This document shows positions 24,681 to 31,996 of a stretch of 64,000 nt of DNA, in pieces (position 1 is the first letter of the stretch; each line of letters opens with the position of its first letter). Position numbers and translations under genes: made by a program. The stretch comes from Streptomyces abyssomicinicus (GTDB taxonomy: Bacteria > Actinomycetota > Actinomycetes > Streptomycetales > Streptomycetaceae), in the NCBI RefSeq assembly GCF_008974245.1, contig NZ_BBZI01000005.1, positions 716,180 to 780,179 on the forward strand. Direction: 5' to 3'. Below the pieces are notes generated by a model. It made no database searches. It saw only the letters and a program-made list of their open reading frames with translations, and had not been told where the DNA came from.

Positions 24681-26042
24681 TCACGAGGGGCGGCGGTCCA
24701 GGGTGTAGCGCCGCTGGAACCAGAGGGCGGCGGCCATCAGCGCGGCCGGTACGGCGGTGAAGCCGGCGAGCAGCGCGGTCGTCGCCGAGCCGGGCTGGGT
24801 GACGTGCTCACCGGCGGTGCTGGAGACGAAACCGCCCAGCGCCAGGACGGCCGAGTACAGGTACGGTCCGACGGCGGTGCCGGTCGCCTCCGTCGCGGTC
24901 CACATCCCGGTGTACGCGCCCGCCTTCGCGGATCCGGACGCCTCCGCCGCCGCGACGACGTCGGGCACCATCGAGAAGGCGAACAGCTGCAGCCCGGCGA
25001 ACGCGATGCCCATCACCATCACCACGACGGCGGTGACGGCCACGCCGGGCGCCCCGCCGAGCACCGCACCCAGCAGGAGGGCCAGGGAGCCCGCCGCGAA
25101 GGCGGCCTGGGAGAGCAGCAGCCCGCGCTGCTTGCCGAAGCGCCGCGACCAGGCGGTCCACAGCGGGCCGGCGAACAGCGCCGGGGCGAGGAACAGGCCC
25201 ATCAGCAGGGCGGTGAGCCCGGAGTTCTCGAAGACGTACTCGGTGAAGTAGGGCAGCGCGGCGAGGAACAGGTGCGTGGTCGTTCCGGTGAACAGGTACG
25301 ACAGCACCAGCGCGCGGTAGTCCCGGTCCCGCCAGGCCAGCCGCAGGTCGGCCAGGGTGGAGTGGCCGCCCGCCCCGTCGGGCGCGCGGACGCCGCAGCC
25401 GTCGGTGAGCCGGCGCACCCCGGACAGCGCGACCAGCGACGTGACGGCCATGACCGTCGCGAGCAGGAGCGCCATGCGGGTGTAGTCGCCCCGGCCCCCG
25501 GCGGCGGTCAGGGCGGGCGCGGCGACGCCGGCGCACAGCAGCCCCACGGTCAGGCAGAGCATGCGGAACATGAAGACCCGCGTCCGCTCGTGGTACCCGA
25601 CCAGCAGGTCGGAGGCCGTGGTGAGGTACGGCACCTGGAAACCGGCGAAGAGCAGGTTGCCCACCACGAACCAGCAGCCCACCCAGAGCGCCGCGGACCC
25701 GCCGGTGAGGGCGGACGGCACGCTGAACATCGCGACCATGGCGGCCCCGAGCAGCACACCGGAACGCATCATCCGGCGGCGGTGGCCGAACCGGACCGCC
25801 TCCCGGTCGGAGCGCGAGCCGAGGAACGGGTGGACGACGATGTCCACGACCTTGGGCAGCAGCAGGGTCAGCCCGGCGAGGAAGGCGGGCACGCCCAGGA
25901 CGTCGGTGAGGAAGTAGAGGAGCAGCAGCCCGGGCACGGTGACCCAGACCCCCATGCCCAGCGAGCCGGCGGCGTAGGCGGCCAGGGGACCACCGCCCGC
26001 CCGCGCCCCGGTCGTGGCGGCCGGCGCGACCGGGGCGCTCAC
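24681..26042 (-). CDS. MFS / GPH-type sugar-like symporter
   Basis: 453 residues with about 12 membrane segments. The motifs GLTLLLPKVVDIVVHPFLGSRSD and FGHRRRMM near the first cytoplasmic loop are those of the glycoside-pentoside-hexuronide (MelB) cation symporter group. KQRGLLLSQAAFAAGS marks the second half. The GTG start overlaps the SDR stop (GTGA at 26039-26042), making it the last gene of the FMO-SDR-transporter operon. It probably moves the substrate or product of the two oxidoreductases. A sugar substrate is not certain, since GPH-like transporters in such operons can carry steroids or terpenoids. Confidence 0.85.
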   Translation of the reverse strand: MSAPVAPAATTGARAGGGPLAAYAAGSLGMGVWVTVPGLLLLYFLTDVLGVPAFLAGLTLLLPKVVDIVVHPFLGSRSDREAVRFGHRRRMMRSGVLLGAAMVAMFSVPSALTGGSAALWVGCWFVVGNLLFAGFQVPYLTTASDLLVGYHERTRVFMFRMLCLTVGLLCAGVAAPALTAAGGRGDYTRMALLLATVMAVTSLVALSGVRRLTDGCGVRAPDGAGGHSTLADLRLAWRDRDYRALVLSYLFTGTTTHLFLAALPYFTEYVFENSGLTALLMGLFLAPALFAGPLWTAWSRRFGKQRGLLLSQAAFAAGSLALLLGAVLGGAPGVAVTAVVVMVMGIAFAGLQLFAFSMVPDVVAAAEASGSAKAGAYTGMWTATEATGTAVGPYLYSAVLALGGFVSSTAGEHVTQPGSATTALLAGFTAVPAALMAAALWFQRRYTLDRRPS

Positions 26043-26884
26043 GCGCCGCTCCTGTGCCGCTCGACCACGCCGGCCGCGAGCGGCGCCCCGTCGAAGGCGC
26101 CGGCCCTGGCCCGGGCGGTGAGGGTGCGGGCCACGACCCGGTCGGTGACGGCGGGCAGGTGGCGGGCCAGGAAGAACTCCACCGCGCCCTTGCGGGTGGT
26201 GGTCACGTCCCGTCGCGGACGCCTGGCCAGCGCGGCCCGCTCGATGGCGTCGACCACGCCCTCGAGCGGCTCGTACACGCTCATGCCCTCCAGCGACAGC
26301 CCGGCCTCCTTCGTGGAGTCGTGGATGGGGCTGCGCACCGCGGACGGATACACGCAGCTGACCGAGACGTGCGTGCCGAGTTCCAGGCGCAGCGCGTCGG
26401 CGTACGCGACCATGGCCCGCTTGGAGGCCCCGTACGCCGCGGCGAGCGGCAGTTGCATGGCCGCCATCCTGGAGGTCACCATCACCACCCGGCCCCGCCC
26501 GGCCACCAGGGCGCCGACGCAGGCGGCGGTCACCCGCCAGGTGCCGAGGAGGTTGATCTCCAGCTGGCGGAGCACCTCGGTTCCGGGGGGCAGCTCCGCG
26601 GGCGCGGGACCGCCGATCCCGGCGTTGTTCACCAGGACGTCGAGTCCGCCCAGGCGGGAGAGGGCGTCCGCGACGGCGGACCGCACGCTCCGGTCGTCGG
26701 TGACGTCGCAGCGGACGACGTCGAACGGCTCGTCGCCGGAGGGCCGCAGGTCGAGGCCGACCACGTGCGCACCGGCGCGTGCCAGCCGCTCGCCGAGGGC
26801 GCGCCCGATGGTGCCCGAGGCGCCCGTGATCAGGAAGCGCCGCCCGCGGGGGTCGTGGCGTCGGTCGAGGAAGAAGAGGGTCAT
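26039..26884 (-). CDS. short-chain dehydrogenase/reductase (SDR)
   Basis: 281 residues. The cofactor motif TGASGTIG (residues 21-28), VLVNNAGIGG, the catalytic Ser region VMVTSRMAAMQ and the YGASK motif (AAAYGASKRAMVAYADAL) define a classical SDR. The extended C-terminus (EFFLARHLPAVTDRVVARTL) resembles SDRs paired with flavin monooxygenases in steroid or terpenoid catabolism. It probably oxidises or reduces a hydroxyl/keto group. ATGA overlap with the FMO gene (26881-26884) and GTGA overlap with the transporter show tight coupling. Confidence 0.9.
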   Translation of the reverse strand: MTLFFLDRRHDPRGRRFLITGASGTIGRALGERLARAGAHVVGLDLRPSGDEPFDVVRCDVTDDRSVRSAVADALSRLGGLDVLVNNAGIGGPAPAELPPGTEVLRQLEINLLGTWRVTAACVGALVAGRGRVVMVTSRMAAMQLPLAAAYGASKRAMVAYADALRLELGTHVSVSCVYPSAVRSPIHDSTKEAGLSLEGMSVYEPLEGVVDAIERAALARRPRRDVTTTRKGAVEFFLARHLPAVTDRVVARTLTARARAGAFDGAPLAAGVVERHRSGA

Positions 26885-28230
26885 GCGTGGGCCTTCGTAG
26901 CAGGGGTGTGGACGGTGGCGCCGCGGGCGGCCCGGCGGACACCCGCCCGGATCTCCCGGGGCAGCGCGGAGACGTACTGGTCGAAGTCGACGCGCATCAT
27001 CGGCCGTTTGTCCCCCCACCGCCGGACGGCCGCGGTGTGGGCGCGGCGGACCGCCGCGCGCTGCTCGGCCGGTGACGGCAGGGCGTAGCGGCCGCCGAGG
27101 TAGGCGGCCACGAGCTTGGCCTGCGCCTCCACGACCGGCAGTGCCGCGCCGGTGGACTGCATGAGGCCGACGAAGGCCAGCGTCGGGTCGTCGAGGTGGA
27201 AGACGCGCTGGTACAGCGGCATCGCCTCGGGGTCCTCACCGGTCCGGTCGCGGTCCAGGAACGGGAGGGTCACCCGGTAGCCGGTCGCCCACACGATCAC
27301 GTCGACGTCCTCGACGGTGCCGTCGGTGAACACCACCCTGCCGCCGTCGAGCCGCTCGACGCCGGGCCGGGCGACGACCTCCCCGTGGGTGAGGCGGTGC
27401 AGGATCGTGTCGCTGATGGTGGGGTGGTCCTGGAAGAGGCCGCCGGCGGGCCTCGGCAGCCCGTACTTCTCGGGGGTGCCCACCGCCAGCCGCAGCGCGG
27501 CCTGCGCGACCCTCTGGCGGATGCGCCACGGCAGTACCGCGAGTGCCTTGCCGGTCAGGTCCGAAGGGCGGCCGAAGAGGTACTTGGGGACGATGTGCGT
27601 GCCGTGCCGGGCCGAGAGCAGGACCGGCCCGGCACTGACGTACGACGCGTCGACGGCGATGTCCATGGCGGAGTTGCCCATCCCCACGACCAGCACCCGC
27701 TTGCCGGCGAACGGGCCGGGGTCGCGGTAGTCGTGGGCGTGGAGCTGCAGGCCGTCGAAGTGGCCCGGATACGCCGGGGACGGCCACTTCGGGTCCCGGT
27801 TGTGCCCGTTGGCCACCACCACGGCGTCGTAGTCCTTCGTCACGGTGGCGTCCCCGGCCTCCATGCCGACCCGCCAGGCGGGTCCGGAGCGGCGGACGGC
27901 GGTGACGGTGGTGCCGAACCGGATGTGCCCGGTGACCTGGAAGGCGTCGGAGTACCGCGCGAGGTACTCGGCGACCCGGGCGGCCGACGGGTAGTCCGGC
28001 CACCCGGCCGGCATCGGGAAGTCGGCGAACTCGGTACGGCCCTTGCTGGTGTTGAGGTGCAGGCTGTCGTAGGCCGGGGACGACCCGTCGGCGCCGCCCT
28101 CGGCCCACAGTCCGCCGGGGCGGTCGCCCCGCTCCAGGACGGTGACCTCCGCACCTTCGTCCAGCAGCGCCTTCGCCGCGGCCAGCCCCGCGGCCCCCGC
28201 ACCGATCACCGCCACCCTCGTCGCGTCCAT
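26881..28230 (-). CDS. flavin-containing monooxygenase (FMO/Baeyer-Villiger type)
   Basis: 449 residues. FAD-binding GxGxxG in VAVIGAGAAGLAAAKALL (residues 6-23), then ERGDRPGGLW. The FMO fingerprint FxGxxxHxxxY appears as FDGLQLHAHDY. The NADPH-binding site is RVLVVGMGNSAMDIA, and the ATGYR motif is IVWATGYRVTLPF. It inserts oxygen into a soft nucleophile or a ketone. First gene of an operon with SDR and transporter; a GAGGAGG ribosome site precedes the ATG. It is divergent from a TetR gene with palindromes between, so probably repressed until its substrate appears. Confidence 0.92.
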   Translation of the reverse strand: MDATRVAVIGAGAAGLAAAKALLDEGAEVTVLERGDRPGGLWAEGGADGSSPAYDSLHLNTSKGRTEFADFPMPAGWPDYPSAARVAEYLARYSDAFQVTGHIRFGTTVTAVRRSGPAWRVGMEAGDATVTKDYDAVVVANGHNRDPKWPSPAYPGHFDGLQLHAHDYRDPGPFAGKRVLVVGMGNSAMDIAVDASYVSAGPVLLSARHGTHIVPKYLFGRPSDLTGKALAVLPWRIRQRVAQAALRLAVGTPEKYGLPRPAGGLFQDHPTISDTILHRLTHGEVVARPGVERLDGGRVVFTDGTVEDVDVIVWATGYRVTLPFLDRDRTGEDPEAMPLYQRVFHLDDPTLAFVGLMQSTGAALPVVEAQAKLVAAYLGGRYALPSPAEQRAAVRRAHTAAVRRWGDKRPMMRVDFDQYVSALPREIRAGVRRAARGATVHTPATKAHA

Positions 28231-28257
28231 GCGCGGTCCTCCTCACTCGAGGGCGGT

Positions 28258-28273
28258 CATTCAATCGAATGAT
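28258..28273. promoter_or_regulatory. TetR-type operator 1
   Basis: Inverted repeat TCATTC-AATC-GAATGA, 28 bp upstream of the FMO start, in the divergent FMO/TetR intergenic region. Confidence 0.6.
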
Positions 28274-28322
28274 GGAGAGCGCGACAACCCCTCCCCACCT
28301 CCTCTTTTCCTCCCCGGCGACT

Positions 28323-28336
28323 GATTGAATTCGATC
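28323..28336. promoter_or_regulatory. TetR-type operator 2
   Basis: Near-palindrome GATTGAATTCGATC, 26 bp before the TetR gene. It shares TTCAATC/GATTGAA with operator 1, which suggests autoregulation. Confidence 0.5.
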
Positions 28337-28361
28337 CGCGGCCTCGGGTAGCCTCGGCCGC

Positions 28362-29024
28362 ATGAGCGCTCAGCCGGACGACGGTTCCAGTCGCGAACGC
28401 ATCCTGGCGGCGGCCACCCGGCTGTTCGCCGAGCGCGGCTACGACGCGACCAGCACCCGTGCCATCGCGGAGGCCGTGGGACTCAACATCGCGACGGTCG
28501 CCTACCACGTGGGCGGGAAGGCGGAGCTCTACCTCGCGGTGATGCGCCGGGCGCACCTGGCCCAGCGGGAGGTGGTCGCCGCCGCCCTGGAGCAACTGCA
28601 CACGTGCGGCGCGTCGGAGACGGAGACCAGGGCCGCGCTGCTCGGCTTCGTCGACGCCTACCTGACCTTCTGCATGAACCGTCCCGAGGTCCCCGCGCTG
28701 TGGATGCGCCGGTGGCTGTCGGAGGGGGCCGACCTGGCCGAGATCGAGTCGGAGTTCGCCGGCCCGCTCATCACCGAGGTCGCCGCCTCGGTACGGGAGG
28801 TGCTCGACCGCGTCGGCCTCGGCTCAGGGGTCGACGTCGAGATGCTGGTCTTCACGATCGTCTGGACCGCGCACTCCTTCGGCCAAGCGGGCATCATCGA
28901 TCCGACGGGGCGTCGGCTCGGCCCGCGTGACCTGGCCGTCCTCGACCGGTTCCGCCGCCACCTGCACGACATCGTGACCAGCGTGCTGGACCGCGGCGCC
29001 GGCGGCGGCGAGCGGATCCGCTGA
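28362..29024 (+). CDS. TetR family transcriptional regulator
   Basis: 220 residues. The helix-turn-helix is residues 10-56 (SRERILAAATRLFAERGYDATSTRAI with AEAVGLNIATVAYHVGGKAELY). The C-terminal ligand domain includes LLGFVDAYLTFCMNRPEVPALWMRRWL, similar to AcrR/CerR-like C-terminal domains. It is divergent from the FMO operon and presumably represses that operon and itself through the palindromes at 28258 and 28323. A bidirectional hairpin follows the stop. Confidence 0.92.
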   Translation: MSAQPDDGSSRERILAAATRLFAERGYDATSTRAIAEAVGLNIATVAYHVGGKAELYLAVMRRAHLAQREVVAAALEQLHTCGASETETRAALLGFVDAYLTFCMNRPEVPALWMRRWLSEGADLAEIESEFAGPLITEVAASVREVLDRVGLGSGVDVEMLVFTIVWTAHSFGQAGIIDPTGRRLGPRDLAVLDRFRRHLHDIVTSVLDRGAGGGERIR

Positions 29025-29029
29025 CGGAC

Positions 29030-29062
29030 GCCGGCGGGCGCGGCCGCTCATGGCCCGCCGGC
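29030..29062. terminator. bidirectional hairpin terminator
   Basis: Perfect 10-bp inverted repeat GCCGGCGGGC / GCCCGCCGGC with a 13-nt loop between the convergent TetR and GH15 genes. Confidence 0.7.
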
Positions 29063-29081
29063 CCGCGCGCTCACCGCCCGC

Positions 29082-30938
29082 TCACCGTCTGCCCGCCCGC
29101 GCACGGCCGAGGGTCACTCCGCTGGCGATGACCCCGATGTGGCTGAACGCCTGCGGGAAGTTGCCCATGAACTCGCCCGTGGACGGATGGATCTGCTCCG
29201 AGAGGAGTCCGGTCGTGCCGGCCCGCGCGCACAGGGACACGTACAGCTCCTCGGCCTCGTCCAGCCGGCCCTGGCCGACCAGGTTGTCGACCAGCCAGAA
29301 GCTGCACAGCAGGAACGCCCCCTCGTCACCGTCGAGCCCGTCGGGGGACTCGTCGTGCAGGTAGCGGTAGAGCAGCCCGCCGCCCGCCGAGAGACGCTCG
29401 GCCACGGCGGCCGTCGTCGCCACCATCCGCGGATGGTCCACCGGGACGACCCCGCGGAGCGGCAGGGCGAGCAGGCTGGCGTCCACGGCGCCCCCGCCGG
29501 AGAGGGACACGCTCAGGGTCTTCGCGTCCTCGTCCCAGGAGCGGTTCAGGATCAGTTCACGCAGCTCGTCGGCCGCGGCCCGCCACTCCTCGACGCGTCC
29601 CGGCAGCCCGTGCCGCTCGGCGATGCGCACCGCCCGGTCCAGGGCCACGTGGCACAGTCCCGCCGAGTAGGTGAAGGCGTCACCCTCGTTGCGCACCTCC
29701 CAGATGCCCTGGTCCGGCTCGCGCCAGGCGGTGGCCGCCTGGTCCGCGAGCCCGGCCAGACTGGACCACAGGCCGGGCTGGATCTCGCCGCCTGCCAGCA
29801 GCCACTGGTCGGCGCAGTCCAGGATCTCGCCGTAGACGTCGTGCTGGCGCTGGTCGGTCGCGCCGTTGCCCCAACGCACGGGGGCCGAGCGCCGGTAACC
29901 CTCCAGCTCGCCGTCCACCATCTCGTCGGGGACCGCGAGCCCGTCGAGGGTGTACATGATGCGGGGCCGTCCACTCTGCTCGAACGCGTCGAGGACCCAG
30001 CCGAGGAACGAGTCGGCCTCGCCCTGGAAGCCGATGCGCCGCAGGGCGAACACGGCGAAGGCCGCGTCCCGGATCCAGGCGTAGCGGTAGTCCCAGTTGC
30101 GGATGCCGCCGATGGGGGCGGGGAGGGAGGAGGTGGGTGCGGCGACGAGCGAGCCGTTGGACCAGTCGTCGCACATCTTCAGGCTGAGCGCGGCCCGCCT
30201 GACCAGGGGCTCCTCCGGGCCCTCGTAGGTGAACCCCGTCATCCAGCGACGCCACGCCTCACCGGTGGCGGCGAGCATGGCATCGGTGTCGAAGCGGTGA
30301 TGACGGTGGAAGCGCCCCCAGGAGAGGACCAGGTCGAGACGGTCGCCCTCCCGCATGTCGTAGCTGTTGCGCAGTCCCTCGAGGGGCCGGCTGCCGCGCA
30401 GGTGCAGCCGCAGCCCTCGCTGCCGGTAGGGCCGCACCTCGACCCCGCTGAACAGGGCCCGCGCCTGCGCGCCGCCCCTGGGCCGAAGATCCGCCCGCAG
30501 CCGGACGTGGCCGGAGAGGACCTGGGCCGAACGCACGAGCTCGGCGCGCCCGGCGGGAGTGTCGTCGGTGAGGTCGGCGCCCGGGCGGAGCGTGAGGGCG
30601 TCCGTGAGGCGCACGACCCCGTCGGGGGTGCGCAGGTCGGTGACGAGCACCCCGGTGTCCCGCACGTACCACTGCCGGGCCTCGACCAGACCCTCCGGAG
30701 CGACGGTGAAGTGCCCGCCACGGCTGTGGTCCAGAAGCCCGCAGAACAGCGGCTCCGAGTCGAACCGGGGCAGGCACATCCAGGGAATGGACCCGTCGAG
30801 CCCGACCAGCGCCGCGGTCGTGCCGTCACCGATGAGCCCGAGGTCCTCCAGCGGCATGTACCCGTCCCGTCTGCGGACCGGCCGGAACGGTGGATCGGGG
30901 TCGTACATGAGACCTCGCTCTTCCGGGGACGTGGACAT
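29082..30938 (-). CDS. glycoside hydrolase family 15 protein
   Basis: 618 residues. The N-terminal beta-domain begins YMPLEDLGLIGDGTTAALVGLDGSIPWMCLPRFDSEPLF, the standard opening of actinobacterial GH15 proteins. The (alpha/alpha)6 barrel shows GGIRNWDYRYAWIRDAAFAVFALRRIGF, with a catalytic-pocket NWDYRYxWxRD, and FLLCSFWLVDNLVGQGRLDEAEELY. Family members are glucoamylases, glucodextranases or trehalases; many Streptomyces paralogues act on trehalose. No signal peptide, so cytoplasmic. An ATG at 30908 with a GAGG site is an alternative start. Single gene, convergent to TetR. Confidence 0.92.
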   Translation of the reverse strand: MSTSPEERGLMYDPDPPFRPVRRRDGYMPLEDLGLIGDGTTAALVGLDGSIPWMCLPRFDSEPLFCGLLDHSRGGHFTVAPEGLVEARQWYVRDTGVLVTDLRTPDGVVRLTDALTLRPGADLTDDTPAGRAELVRSAQVLSGHVRLRADLRPRGGAQARALFSGVEVRPYRQRGLRLHLRGSRPLEGLRNSYDMREGDRLDLVLSWGRFHRHHRFDTDAMLAATGEAWRRWMTGFTYEGPEEPLVRRAALSLKMCDDWSNGSLVAAPTSSLPAPIGGIRNWDYRYAWIRDAAFAVFALRRIGFQGEADSFLGWVLDAFEQSGRPRIMYTLDGLAVPDEMVDGELEGYRRSAPVRWGNGATDQRQHDVYGEILDCADQWLLAGGEIQPGLWSSLAGLADQAATAWREPDQGIWEVRNEGDAFTYSAGLCHVALDRAVRIAERHGLPGRVEEWRAAADELRELILNRSWDEDAKTLSVSLSGGGAVDASLLALPLRGVVPVDHPRMVATTAAVAERLSAGGGLLYRYLHDESPDGLDGDEGAFLLCSFWLVDNLVGQGRLDEAEELYVSLCARAGTTGLLSEQIHPSTGEFMGNFPQAFSHIGVIASGVTLGRARAGRR

Positions 30939-31412
30939 CGAGGATCACCCTCGTCCCCACGGTGGCAGAGGGCCCCGGGTGGCGCGAGACGGCCAGGGGG
31001 GAACTGGTACGAGCGGGTGAAGGGCGGGGCCGTGGCACCGTGCCCGGGCCCGCGGGCGGGCGCACCCGGCGTCGAGGGCGCGGTCGTGCGTGCGTATGCG
31101 GCCCCCTCGGCGCATCGCCTGCACCGGTGAGGGACGGGCCGTCCATGAAGCTCGCGCGGCGCGAGGTGAACTGCCGCCCGTGGCACAGGAGTCGGGGCCG
31201 ATGGCCGGCCATCTCCCGACAACCGCACTGCCCAGGGCGGACGGTGACGTCACGTCAGCCCCCGCGGCTGCGCCCTCCAGGGGATTCGATGGAAGGTTGA
31301 GAAACACCGCGGCCCCTGATTTAGCGGACGCTTAAATCTCGAAAAAACAGGGCATACTGCGCGGATTTGCTGCTCGGCGTCCGGCGGAAGGTAATGAAGT
31401 AACCAAGAGATC
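30939..31412. other. intergenic region upstream of the RiPP-like cluster
   Basis: About 474 bp. The frames here are shadow readings. From about 31300 the DNA becomes markedly AT-richer, with a run of six A near 31343, unlike the surrounding GC-rich DNA. This fits a regulatory region ahead of the cluster promoter. No operator palindrome was identified with confidence. Confidence 0.45.
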
Positions 31413-31441
31413 TTGACGCTTTCGATCGCTCCCCATACGTT
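31413..31441 (+). promoter_or_regulatory. candidate sigma-70 promoter of the RiPP-like cluster
   Basis: TTGACG (31413-31418) and TACGTT (31436-31441) with a 17-bp spacer. It is the best promoter match in the region and would give a leader of about 300 nt before the peptide gene. Confidence 0.55.
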
Positions 31442-31748
31442 CTACGTGCGCCTTGGAGGGGGAGGCGAAAGGAAGCGGGGGCTTCTCGATCGGGGCAACG
31501 ACTCGGTAAGGGTCGATGCGAATCCGATTCTTCTGCCGATTTTATCGTGGGCATTTTCTCATCTATCCGCATCTGGGCGGTCCGGACGTTCTGGCGACGT
31601 CCGGATCTGCTCGATGCCGGATTGCTCAGGGTTTCCGTTGCGCTGCGCGGGCTTGCTTTCCCGTGCAGGGCTCCGGAAGGGGGACCGGTCCGCCGGCCCC
31701 ACCGCGCCCCGCAACGGGGCGACTTCGCGCGGAAAGGGGGTGGAGTAC
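31442..31748 (+). promoter_or_regulatory. approximately 300-nt untranslated leader with hairpin
   Basis: No gene supported. A perfect 9-bp inverted repeat, TCCGGACGT / ACGTCCGGA with a 7-nt loop, lies at 31581-31605. The leader ends in a strong purine-rich ribosome site (GGGGGTGGAG) 3 nt before the ATG at 31749. The hairpin may influence mRNA stability or regulation. Confidence 0.4.
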
Positions 31749-31928
31749 ATGGAGAACATCGACGTCATCGAGCTGGACGACGACATCGTCGAGTTCGAGT
31801 CCGCGGAGGACAACGCGGCGAACGTGGCCAACGTGGCGAACGTCGCCAACGTGGCGAATGTCGCCAACGTCGCCAACGTCGCCAACGTGGCGAACGTGGC
31901 GAACGTCGCCAACGTGGCGAACGTCTAG
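31749..31928 (+). CDS. candidate RiPP precursor peptide with twelve Ala-Asn-Val repeats
   Basis: 59 residues: a 23-residue acidic N-terminus (MENIDVIELDDDIVEFESAE, then DNA), followed by exactly twelve ANV triplets to the stop. The N-terminus looks like a leader (ten Asp/Glu, amphipathic VIELDDDIVEFE). The repetitive C-terminus looks like a core, or several identical cores. There is no Cys, Ser or Thr in the repeats, so lanthionine, azole or thiopeptide chemistry is excluded; Asn side chains or the backbone would be the only targets. It is the first gene of the cluster, with a strong ribosome site, and a hairpin separates it from the enzymes. The product class is not recognised. A structural repeat peptide is an alternative. 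Confidence 0.75.
   Translation: MENIDVIELDDDIVEFESAEDNAANVANVANVANVANVANVANVANVANVANVANVANV
31818..31925 (+). repeat. twelve 9-bp tandem repeats encoding Ala-Asn-Val
   Basis: The unit is GCSAAYGTS. All variation lies at third codon positions (GCG/GCC, AAC/AAT, GTG/GTC), so the encoded tripeptide is invariant. Array ends coincide with the reading frame and the stop codon. Confidence 0.95.
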
Positions 31929-31937
31929 TTGAGGCCG

Positions 31938-31964
31938 GGTGGCGGGAAAATCCCTCCCGTCACC
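31938..31964 (+). terminator. hairpin between precursor peptide and biosynthetic genes
   Basis: GGTGGCGGGA / TCCCGTCACC with a 7-nt loop (one G-U pair), 10 bp after the peptide stop. As in many RiPP operons it may act as a partial terminator or 3' stabiliser, giving excess peptide mRNA over enzyme mRNA. Confidence 0.55.
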
Positions 31965-31996
31965 CCGTCCTTTCCTCATGGAAGAACTCCGAATTG

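Noticed and set aside
31818..31925. Tandem array as CRISPR or as non-coding satellite
   Set aside because: Units are 9 bp without spacers, and variation is confined to codon third positions, so it is coding.
31749..31928. Proteusin/polytheonamide-type precursor because of Asn-Val richness
   Set aside because: There is no nitrile-hydratase-like leader and no radical SAM epimerase or N-methyltransferase in the cluster.
31559..31979. Minus-strand and frame-shifted frames across the ANV array with ATFATLAT-, RHVGDV- or WPTWRTS-type repeats
   Set aside because: They are antisense or off-frame readings of the 9-bp repeats. They have no ribosome site, and only the +ANV frame has a leader-like N-terminus, a good ribosome site and a fitting stop.
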